Source: Azolla caroliniana
Taxonomy: Eukaryota; Polypodiophyta
Direction of reading: 5' to 3'
Assembly: GCA_043228905.1 (NCBI GenBank)
Contig: JBHGNT010000010.1
Span: 12,276,001 to 12,340,000, forward strand
Length of the DNA stretch: 64,000 nt
The notes beneath the pieces are model-generated. The model was not told the DNA's origin. It worked only from the letters and a program-made list of their open reading frames with translations, and did no database searches. Position numbers and translations under genes: made by a program. Shown piece after piece: positions 40,301 to 51,000 of this stretch (the stretch's first letter is position 1; the number at the start of each line of letters is the position of its first letter).

Positions 40301-43300
40301 ATGATGGATAGACGAATGGCGACCTCGCTTCCAACAGAGAAGCTCGACAGAACCAACTACGCGTCTTGGTCCTACAAGATGCACTAGTACCTGCTCGGGC
40401 ACGACTACTGGAGTTATGTCGAAGGAGCTAATGACGCGGCACCCGAATCGACACACAGAGACTTCCCGTCGTGGGAGCAATCGGCGAGCAGGGTATTGTA
40501 CTGCTTCGCGGCGTGGGTGGGCGAACAACTATTGAGCTATGTTCTGGATGCAAAGACGCCAAAGGGTGCGTGGGAAAATCTGAAGAAGATTTTCGCCGCA
40601 AGCACCACAGCCAGGAAGCTTCAGCTCCGACAGGAGTTGAGCAACCTACGACAACGCGACTTGTCGGTGGCGGACTATACCTCGAAGATCAAGGATATCT
40701 GCGACTCCCTCGCCTCCATAGAGGTGAACATTGAGGAGAGCGAGATGGTCCAGATCTGTCTCGGAGGTTTGGCATCGAAGTTCGGAGCGTTCCGAACGGC
40801 TGTGTGTACCCGGGAGAATACGCCGTCCTTCTTTGACTTACACTCAATGCTCCTGGTAGAGGAGAACCACGCGGGTCCGTCTACAAGCACGCACACCGAC
40901 AGCAGAATGTTGTACACGGAGGGAGATAGGCCCCGTGGATGTGGAGGACGAGGCGAGTCGGGGCGCAATGAAGGCGGCCGACGAGATCAGGGAAGAAGGC
41001 ACCGAAGTGATGTCGACAGCAACTCCGGACCCTTCGGAAACAGGGGGAGTCGAAGCGATGAGAACCGGCAAGGGAAGTCCATCGCGGAGTGTTGGTACTG
41101 TGGCAAGAAAGGCCACAGGGAAAGTGAGTGCTGGAAGAAGCGCGCCGATTCGGAGAGAATTGGTTCCGGGAACGGCTCCAGACATACCGACAAGGGAAAT
41201 CGGCAGCGATCGCACTACACCGAAGACTCCGGGAGAGCCGGAGAAGGGACTGCCTTCGTGACGAGACACGAAGCAAACTCAATGAAACAGACCACCCCGA
41301 GATCGGACGAGGTGTGGTACGTAGACTCCGGCGCGTCAAACCACATGACGAGCCATAAGGAGTGGTTCTCGTACCTTGAAAAACCGATACAACCTGGAGT
41401 AGTCGCAACTGGAGACGACACTCCGCATCCGGTCGCGAATGTCGGAGAAGTTCCCCTTAGCCATGTCGGGCAGAAAGGGAAACTCATGAACGTGCTGCAC
41501 GTCCCGACAATCATGAAAAACTTGGTCTCGGTCGGACAGATCGTTGACCAAGGGATGGAGGTTCGGTTTACACACCTCAGGTGCTTCATTGAGGAAGAAG
41601 GCTGTGTGATTGCGCAAGGGCGCAGAGACGGGAGGATGTTCATCCTCGACTCCACTGACGGCGGCACCGCAATGTTCGCAAAGGGACAAAAGACCGAGTC
41701 GGACATCGACTTGTGGCACAAGCGGATAGGCCACGTCAACCACCAACGGCTTCAAGATCTGCAATCGAAACAGGTAGTATTCGGATTGCCCAAATTTAGT
41801 GGCCGAAAGGCACAAATTTGTGAAGCCTACCAGCTCGGGAAGCAACACCGACTTCCTTTCCCCAATGAGTGAAACCGGAGCCGGAACAAGCTCGACCTTA
41901 TACAGTCCGATGTGTGGGGGCCGGCACAAAACGTTAGTCTTGGCGGGAGCCGATATTTCGTCTCCTTCATCGACGACCACACACGGCACACGCGGATCTA
42001 CCTCATTGAGAGGAAGAGCGAAGTCTTCGATTGTTTCCGGGACCTCAAAGGGTTCGTGGAAACCGAAACGGGACGAAAGATCAAGTGCCTGCGGTCGGAT
42101 GGCGGGAAAGAGTACTTTTCCGGTCAATTCAACGGTTACCTACAACAAATAGGAATTCGCCGCGAATTCAGTTGTAGATACACGTCGAAGCAGAACGGCG
42201 TGGCCGAGAGAAAGAATCGGTCAGTTGTGGAAACGGCACGGGCAATGCTGGAGGAGAAGAGCTTGCCCAAGTTCTACTGGGCCGAGGCGGTAAGGACCGC
42301 GGTATACATCCAGAACCGGATCGGAGACAAAGTGTCGGCGCACGAGCTATATTTCGAAACGAAGCCGAACTTGCGACACTTGAGGGTGTTCGGCAGCATT
42401 GCGTATGTGCATGTACCGAAGGAGAAAAGGAGGAAGCTGGACGCAAAGGCCAAGAAATGCATCTTGGTCGGTTACTCGGATGAGCAGAAGGGTTATAAGT
42501 GCTATAACCCTCGCTCCAAACAAGCGCGTGTCAGTCTCGACGTTGTGTTTGACGAGTCCGCGTCCTGGTACCAGCCCCTGACTCGGAACCCCGACTCCAA
42601 TACAAGCTCTGACGATGAGGTCAGCGAGGCCGAGATGCCTCCGGATGAGCCCGAAATCGAGACCCGCGAAGAGAGTCCGATTTCACTCCGGTTAAGTGGA
42701 CCGATTGGACGACTGAGTCGGTACGACCAGTCCGATAAAGATCCGGCGAGTAGTGGAGACTCAGCCGTGCATTCCCCGCGCAGGAAGCCGAGGAGACGGC
42801 TTACGCGCAAAGAGAAAGGGAAGAAGGTGTCGGATTCCGGCACGGATAGGAACGAGTCAGACCGACGCGAGTCCGACTCCGGGGGAACCGGTGACGGGTC
42901 TTTAAAGGTAAAGACCGCGTCGACCGAGAAGTCCTCGACATCGGCTAATATGAGATTACGCCGATCTACCCGCCAGAAGAATCCTGTTTTGCGGTTTGGA
43001 TACAACGAGTACATGGCGCATCATTATGCGTACATGACCCGCGTAGCGGAAGTGCGTGAGCCGGAGAGCTACGCAGAAGCGGCTAAAGACGCGAATTGGC
43101 GTGCCGCGATGGAGGAAGAGATGCACGCATTGGCGGAGAACGAGACCTGGGACTTGGTTGACGCACCAAGAGGGGTAAAGCCGATCGGGTGTAGGTGGGT
43201 GTACAAGGTCAAGTACAACACCGATGGCTCGGTCAACCCGTACAAGGCTCGGCTAGTGGCAAAGGGCTACGCGAAGAAACACGACATCGACTACGATGAG

Positions 43301-44270
43301 ACGTTTGCGCCGGTCGCGAAAATGACGACCGTCCGTGTAAAGGGGTGGCACTTACATTAGATGGATGTAAAGAATGCGTTCCTGCAAGGTGACCTTGAGG
43401 AACAGGTGTACATGGTACAACCCCCCGGTTTTCACTCCGGAACGAACTCCTCGACAGTATGCCGACTTGAAGAAGTCCCTTTACGGACTAAAGCAAGCCC
43501 CGCGTGCCTGGAACGCGAAGATCACGCAACAACTGTGTGGGATGGGCTTCGTCACGTCAAAATCGGACTCTTCCCTGTTCAACCGGAAAGGTCGACTCGG
43601 ACCGGTTAGTATTTTACTATATGTTGATGACTTGGTCATCACCGGCGCCGACCTACGTGAAATCGACCGCGTGAAGCTCTAGCTTGCGGCATCGTTCGAC
43701 ATGAAGGATCTGGGGGACCTTCATTACTTCCTCAGGATCGAAGTGATCCGTACCCCCGAAGGCATATTGATCAGCCAACGTCACTACGTGCTGAGTATGC
43801 TATTCAAATTCGGGATGGCCGACTGTAAGTCAGTCTCGACTCCTCTGGACAGAACCGTCAAGCTTCGTCCCGATACGGGAAAGGTATGCGACCTGACGAG
43901 GTTCTGAGAAATTGTTGGAAGCCTCATATACTTGACCATCACCCGAACCAACCTCAGTTATCCGGTCGGGGTGATCAGTCAGTTCATGGCGCGACCTACC
44001 GAGGAGCACCTTCAGTGTGCGCAACGCGTACTTCGGTACGTAAATGGCACTAAGGACCGCAGACTGCTATATCGGACCGGTGCAGCCGCGCAGTTAGTCG
44101 GCTACACCGATGCTGATTGGGTTGGCAACGCCGCCGATCGCCGATCCACGTTTGGATACGCGTTCTCCCTTGGGAGTGCCGCGATCGCGTGGAGCAGTAA
44201 GAAGCAGCCGCGACAGTTGCACTGTCGAGCACCGAAGCTGAGTACCGAGGAGCGGCTGTCGCGACATGCG
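40301..44270 (+). pseudogene. Copia-I gag-pol (gag to RNase H), nonsense-riddled
   Basis: Starts MMDRRMATSLPTEKLDRTNY at 40301. Gag (UBN2-type; GAWENLKKIFAAS, LRQELSNLRQRDLSV) is followed by the knuckle CWYCGKKGHRESEC and protease WYVDSGASNHMTSH. Pre-integrase (LWHKRIGHVNHQRL) and integrase (FIDDHTRHTRIYL, CLRSDGGKEY, KQNGVAERKNR) come next. RT includes [34 protein letters not shown] and LLYVDDLVITG. RNase H (YTDADWVGNAADRRSTFGYA) is cut by Gypsy-II. Stops fall at 40385 (TAG), 41870 (TGA), 43358 (TAG), 43680 (TAG) and 43905 (TGA). Frameshifts occur near 43468 and 44205. A small in-frame loss removes LLAVAA before KGWHLH. Confidence 0.9.
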
Positions 44271-44660
44271 TGTTGTCTGTCTGGCCGGACTAGCCTCAAC
44301 ACAGGTGTCTATCCGACACTTCTCCAAAGGGGTGGTAAGGATTGGATGCTAGGTTACACGCGTAAGATGATTACAATTAAGCACAGACGGTAAACAATAC
44401 GGGATACAGATAAACACGCAATAATTACTATTGTATTACTTCCGTCAAAACCCTTTACAAATCATCGGATCCTTTTATAGGCATTCGGCAAGGTTACAAT
44501 CGGTGCGCTTAGGCAACCGACATCCGAATCGGTCCGGATCCGGATCGGTACCACTGTACCGGATCCGTCCCTCTGAATAATAATTCTACTATTATTTACT
44601 TCCTATTATCCGATCCGATTCCGCCTTCCCACTTGTCCTTGCTCTTCTGATCGGCCAACA
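44271..44660 (-). repeat. Gypsy-II 3' LTR
   Basis: 390 bp, TGTTGTCTGTCTGGCC ... CGGCCAACA. The same LTR family occurs three times in the terminal array (60296, 61790, 63261). Confidence 0.95.
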
Positions 44661-44710
44661 CATGGCACGCTCGTGGGAAAGTGCCTTGCACTTCGAATCC
44701 ACTCCCGGCC
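44661..44710 (-). other. Gypsy-II ORF3-to-LTR spacer with conserved hairpin motif
   Basis: A 50-bp spacer. On minus it ends GGCACTTTCCCACGAGCG then TGCCATG next to the LTR; GGCAC and GTGCC can form a five-pair stem. There is no polypurine tract. Confidence 0.6.
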
Positions 44711-47700
44711 TTAGTCTTCCTCCAAAATATCGAGCACACTTTGCTCGATGGTGTCAAGTGGTGCTTCTTCCTCCTGTTCCTGTTCCTTGCCTGCCTGGTC
44801 TCCGACCTCCGGTTGGGTAGGCTGTTCCGTAAAATTTGCTGCTCCGGCTCTGCTTGATTCTGTGGTGTCGGTGCTTCCTCACCACTTCGTCCGGGTTCTT
44901 CTTGTTCTCCCTCCGTTCCTGGCTCTGTTCTGTTACCGGTGTCGCTTTCTCCGGTCTCGACTGGTCGACTCGATATGCCTCCTTCCTCTGCTCTGGTGTC
45001 TTCCGGTCTCAGCTCTTCTTCTTCTCCAGCATCGGTCTGCTCCTGCTCTTCTTCAAGTTCGTCTTCGGGTATTCCTCGTCGGGGTTGTTCGGTGTCGGTT
45101 GGTTCATCTTCAGCCGGTCGCTCTCCCTCACTTATCGTGATTGGCGTCGTTCTTCCCTTAGCTTCCTGTCGTAACCGGTCCTGCTCGTATCTCTCCAACT
45201 CCAACTGAGTTGCGAGCTGCCCGTCATCCAACCTCTCTACCAACCCTCGGATTTCTTTGAGGTGTTCTTCTGCTAAAGTGTAGAAATCCTCCGACAATTC
45301 TTCCCCAATGGCGACGATACTTTCTTCATCCATCTTGTAGAACTTGTCACCGGTCTTCCTCCGATTCTCGGCATCTGCTCGGAGTGTCTGCAGCTCGGCT
45401 GCCTGTTGTGACCACTCCTTCCATAGCTTTTCCGTACTTTCGTTGATGCTTGCTTGAGCTCGGGTACTCCATCCTGACATGATGAGCTTGATCCGGTCAA
45501 CCCCTGCCTTAGCATGTGCATAAGCTTCCTGCTTTTCCTTCCTTTCCCGTTTTATAATGTCGGCCATTATCTGAGCCTGGGCCTCGTAATCTGCTTTCTG
45601 CTTTTCATAGGTACTCTGGAGTTTGCTGATCGTGAAGGTCGATTTTTCCTTTTCTTCATTCCTGATCTTGGTCAGGTCCAGCTTTTCCCGCCTTAGCGCC
45701 TCTAATTCCTTCCTTCTCTCCGTTGCTTGGGCTATTTCCGCCGACAATGCTTCCTTGTTGGCACTGACCTCATCCATCGCCTTAGCCAGGTCTAATCGGG
45801 TCTCTTTGAGCTGCTCTTTCAGCTTCTCTATTTGCCGGTCGTAGTCTACTGCCCGTTTTTTGTTGTCCGACTCGGCCTGCTTGTGATCTCGGTAGAGACG
45901 GTCGAAGTCCTCCGTCTTCTGCTTCAGGCGTCGGGTTGCCTGAGCTCTTAACCGATCGTCCCGGTCCTTCTGTTGTCGGAGTTCTTCCTGCAGTCGTTCT
46001 ATCTCTTGCTCGGCATGTCGACGTAGTCGGTCCTTCTCCTTTTGCAGCTTCTCTTTTTCTTCTTGCAGTCGGTCATTAGCGGCTCGACCTTTCCGGAGGC
46101 CTTCTTCCATTTTTCGTCTGTCGTCCTCCACCGCTTTCCGCTGCTCCCTTTCTCTTTCCCTTAATGCCTCCTGAGCTTTTAACTCCTCTCGTAAGGTTTC
46201 TATTATTTTTTCGGTGTCAGGGCCGGTTTGCAAGGCTACCGGTTCCGGTTCCGGTTCTAGTTGCTTCCTTGTTGTCCCGACCGGCTCGGTGACAACTTGT
46301 GCTTGTTGAATTCCTTCCCTTGCCTGCAACAGCTCCCCTTGCATTTCCTCGATCTGTGTTCGGAGCGCAACCAACTCCTGAGTTGTTGTATGCGTCAGCT
46401 GTTGCCTACACGTTTCTTCTTTCTCTAACTGGTCCGCTACTCCCGATAACTGCTCCGAAAGCCATCTCAGCCATTGTGGCTTTGTTCTTCCGGTGTCGGG
46501 CTGGCCTTGCTCACTTAAGTCAGACTGATTTTCCGGCCTCTTCTCTGGCTCTGGCTCCGGCGCTTGTTCCTTCTTCTTCTCTGGGATGACCGGTTCTCTG
46601 AAGTCTGGCCCAACCGGTGTCGATGCTGCTTCCCTGGGTACGGGTTCCGGTGTTGTTTCCGCCTCGGCTACTGGAGATGGTCCTTGCGCCCTCAGCTGAG
46701 TTCTGTCCACTGGTGGAGCCGGTCCTTTCGCCCGTTTCTTCCGACCTTGTCTTGCTGGGAGTCTTACCAGTGGTTCGGATGAGTCTTCTGTTTCAGCTTC
46801 CTCCTCCGGTGCGGTTACCAGACGGACCTTTTGTATAAAGACCTCTGGTTCCGGTTCCGGCCGTCGCAGCGTTATATGGATTGGTTTGCGTGCTACCGGT
46901 TCCTCCTCGGCCGATTTCCCTTTGCCTTTACCTGCTGGTTTTGCCTTTGTTGCCGGTTCCTGTTGCTGTCGGGATGGTCCTTCCCCCTACTGTTCTGCTT
47001 CTTACTGGGTCCATCCGGGGGTGTGTTTCTCCAAGATCTGTCGGCGCTTTGTGACCTTTTTCGGCGTCGTCTCCTGCCGACCTCTTTTCTTTTGTGTGAT
47101 GGGGAGCACCGGTGGGACTAACACCGTTAGCCATTGTGCTATCCCGGCCCATGGATTTTTTCCTTCCACAAGATTTTTGATGGCCTCCTTCAATCCTTCG
47201 GTTATGAAATGGAGCCAGTCTATTTGTAAGCCCTCGTACACTGCTATTAAGAACGCTGCCCGGTACTTGGCTATGGCCGGGGGACGGGGATTCACGAATC
47301 CGTATTCCATCATGGCGCGAGCCACTTCTCCGAACAACAGGTTCTGTCTGCCTTGCGTTCGATACGCCTTGCTACTGATAGAGTACTCCCCGAAATATTC
47401 GAACAGGATTTCACTTGAAGGGTTTTCGATTGTTTGAAGTCCTCCCGCTTTTATCCCCGTGAGCGCCTGCACCGCTCCTTCCGTGACTTCTGATATATCG
47501 ATCGATGCTGCCGCCTGCTCTGGTTCTGCGTGTGGTGGAGCGTCGGCGATCCGCAGCAATCCTTTTAACCCGTTCTCCCTCATCCATTGGCGTGCCTCTT
47601 CCGACAGTACCATTGTTTCGAATTCTTCTTCTGCTGCCTGTTGTTCGGGATCGCACTGTGTGTGCTCTGTGCGTCGGGTCGCTCTTCTGTGCTTCTGCGC

Positions 47701-47877
47701 CTGTATGTAGGAAAATTCGTAAAAAGTGAGCCCTTCGCAGGCCTGTGTCTTATATAGTGGGTCGTGCCTCGAGCCGCCCTTTTTCGTTTCCCGCGCATGT
47801 TCCTCTCCCGCCATAATTAGTATGTCCTTTCTTGTTTGCCGCGTGTGAGTGCCCACGTTCCATGCTTTAAATAGCAA
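44711..47877 (-). pseudogene. Gypsy-II ORF3: N-domain, coiled coil and conserved tail
   Basis: Open from 47877 to 47002 and then, in the same frame after two nonsense codons (TAA and TAG near 46980-47001), from about 46970 to 44835; a one-base loss in an A run near 44835 shifts the end. The N-domain starts near MVLSEEARQWMRENGLKGLL and has YFGEYSISSKAYRTQGR and FLIAVYEGLQIDW. A basic linker (KPIHITLRRPEPEPE) precedes about 450 residues of charged coiled coil (for example LREREREQRKAVEDDRRKMEEG). The acidic tail should end SVLDILEED before the stop at 44711. It is the counterpart of Gypsy-I ORF3, of similar length and position. The function is unknown. Confidence 0.85.
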
Positions 47878-48088
47878 GTACGCGCACGTCCTTCTTTAAT
47901 GCATGGCGCCTCTTCATTGCATGGTGGCGCTCCCACCTCTTGTGATCTCCCCATCATTACTATGATTCGCGTCGATTTTGCCCACGTCTTTTTTTTTTTT
48001 TTTTTTTTTCTTCTTCTTTGTTTGGACCACGTCATTTGCTGGTCCCCCCCGATTTGTTCGGGTCGGTTCGTGTGGATACCGGATCCTT
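47878..48088. other. Gypsy-II pol-ORF3 spacer
   Basis: About 210 bp with a long A tract on the minus strand (T at 47991-48009 on plus). No gene is seen. It parallels the A-rich spacer at 18323-18417 in Gypsy-I. Confidence 0.5.
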
Positions 48089-51000
48089 CTATCGGTTCTC
48101 CGGGATAGTCTTTGTCAGTATCGGTGTCGGTTCTTCCTCGGTCCGAATATCTTCAGCAGCGTCCGTCGGTGTCGGTTCCTCATCTTGCCGGATTTCCGGG
48201 TTTTGGTTGAACGGGTTGGCTGACATATTTCCCTTATACGGCTTTAGCCGAAATCCATTTGCCCACTTGCCGATGACATCTCCAGACAACGTGCCGAGCT
48301 GATACGACCCATTGTACTCCTTGGTGATCCAGAACGGTCCGGTCCATCGAAACCGCAACTTTCCCGGCATGTTCCCCATCCGTGTCTGGAATAGTAGTAC
48401 CGGTTTCCCAACTTCGAACTCCTTTTCATTGCCACGCCGGTGTCGGTCCACGAAGGCTTTTCTCCTCCTTTGCTCCAGTTCGAGTTGTAGTAAGCTGGCT
48501 ATTCGGTTTTCCTCTAATTCCAACAACGTCGCCAGCCGGATTTGTTCGGACTCGTTCTCACTTAAGCGCTCCTTCACCTAAATCCGTAAGCTGGGGACCT
48601 GAAACTCTACCGGCATGACAGCTTCTAACCCGAATGCTAGTCGGAACGGGGTTGTCCGGATGCTGGTTTTGTACGTTGTTCGGTACGCCCATAGCGCGCT
48701 TTGCAATTTCGTATCCCAGTCGGTCCGGTTCTCGTTGACGATTTTTCGTAGGATATTTTGCAAAGTTTTGTTCGTTGATTCCGCTAGTCCATTGGCTTGA
48801 GGGTAGTCGGGAGTACTCTTTTTATGTACCACCGTGTAAAATGACGTCAGGCTTTCTACTACCTGCCCGAGAAAATGTCCTCCTTGGTCACTTATAAGCT
48901 CGATCGGGCATCCATACCGGCACCATATGCACTCGTACAGAAACTTTGCCGTGGACGCGGCCGTGTTGTCCCGTAAGGCCTTTGCTTCTACCCATTTGGT
49001 GCAATAGTCGGTCGCCACTATGACATACCGATTTCCGGTTCGCATTGCCGGTGGTTTGAAGGGACCGACAAAGTCCAACCCCCACTTTTGAAACGGTTCT
49101 AAGGGCAAGACCGGGTGGTGTGGCATCCGGGCTTGCTCTGTGGGTTGGCCCAGTCGTTGACACAAATCGCATTCTTTGCTATACTTCACGGCATCTTTTA
49201 GGGTGGTCGGCCACCACAGTCCGCTCTGCCATATTTTCCGAGCGGTTGCGTCGCCGGCATAATGCCCGCCGACAATTCCATAGTGGGCTTCCCTGAGGAT
49301 TAGATCCTTCTCATCACTCCGCACTGCTCGTCTCCAGATGCCATCTGCCCCCTTGTGATAGAGGGTGTCTCCAACCAAGCAGAAATGTCTACTTCTTACT
49401 GCTACCCTTTTCCTTTCATCGCAGTCCATGTTCTCCGGGGGAACTCCGCTGCTCAGGAACTGATGCATCTCAGTTAGCCATGTGTCTTCATCGGCTACCG
49501 TTGTATCCGTTGCCGGTTTCGTCGTGATCTGGAACAATTCGGCGTCGGGAAACTCATCCTGGACGCCGTCCCCTGCTTCTCCGGATTCGAGTCTGCTTAG
49601 GTAGTCCGCTACCGCATGCTGTGCCCTGGGTCGAATTCGAATTCCTGTAGCAGCAATGTCCACCGTGCAATTTTTCCCGTCAGGGATGCCTTCGAGACTA
49701 GGTAGAGTAGTGCCGAATGGTCGACATGGAAGGAAAACTTCCTTCCGAGCAGATAGTGCCTGTACTTTGTGACACTATACACCATTCCCAATGCCTCGCG
49801 TTCCGTCGTAGAGTAATTCCGTTCGGCTTTTGAGAGTTTCCAGCTTGAGTAGTACACCGGTCGGTACCATTTCGTCTCCGTGAGTTGCATCAGAACGTTG
49901 CCGATTGCTACGTCTGACGCGTCGACGAAGACGTGAAAGCTTTTACTCCAATCCGGCGGTTGCACCACCGGGGCTTGCGACAGCATAACCTTCAAAGCTT
50001 TGTAGGATTCCTCCTCCGTCTCCGCCCATAGGAAGGGTACCCTATGTACGGCGGTATGTAACGGTGTAGCGAAGTCCGTGAGGTGCCGTATCATCCGGCT
50101 ATGCCACCTTATTTGGCCCAGGAACCGGCTTAAAGCCTTTGCGTTACTTGGTGCTGGTGCATCGAGAATCGCCTTGACTTTATCCGGATCTACCGCGATT
50201 CCTTCCTTACTCACCACGTGCCCTAGCAAGTTGCCGCTTGCCACTCCAAAGACGCACTTGGCCGGATTCAGGCTCAATCGGTACTCGTGGCACTTCTCCA
50301 AGCACAGCCGGAGGTGATCGAGATGCTCTCCGTGCCGGCTGTAGACCGCGAAATCGTCAAGGAAGACCTGCATAAAACCGGGGATATATTCCCCGAAAAT
50401 TTCCATTATTATCCTTTGAAAGGTCGCTGGAGCCGTCTTTAGTCCGAACATCATCACGACCGCGACGAACACTCCCCATTCCGTCACGAACGTTGTCTTC
50501 TCTTGGTCGGCCGGGTTCATTCGTATTTGGTTGTAGCCGCTAAATCCATCCAGGAAGCTGTAAACTTCGTGGCCGGCTACCGCATCTAACACCCCGTCCG
50601 TAAATGGTAGTGGAAACCCATCGGTCACTGTTGCGGCATTTAGTTTTCGGTAGTCCACGCATACCCGGATTTTTCCATTCTTTTTCGGGACCACCACTAT
50701 CGGACTCAGCTAGGTTGCCTGCTTGACCGGTCGGATAAATCCGACCCGGAGGAGCTTATCAATTTCCTCCTTCACCTTTGCCGCATAATTTGGATTCATC
50801 CGGTACCTGCGTTGAGCAATCGGTTTCGCGTCCGTACTTAGGTGAATTTGGTGCTGATAGAGCTGGGGGTCCAGCCCTCGCATGTCTTCGTACGACCACG
50901 CGAACACATCCTTGAAGTCTGTTAATAATGCTACCATTGCCTTCTTTTCTTCCTTCGGCAATTCCTTTGCAACATTTACCGGTCGGGGCTTGTCTGCTGT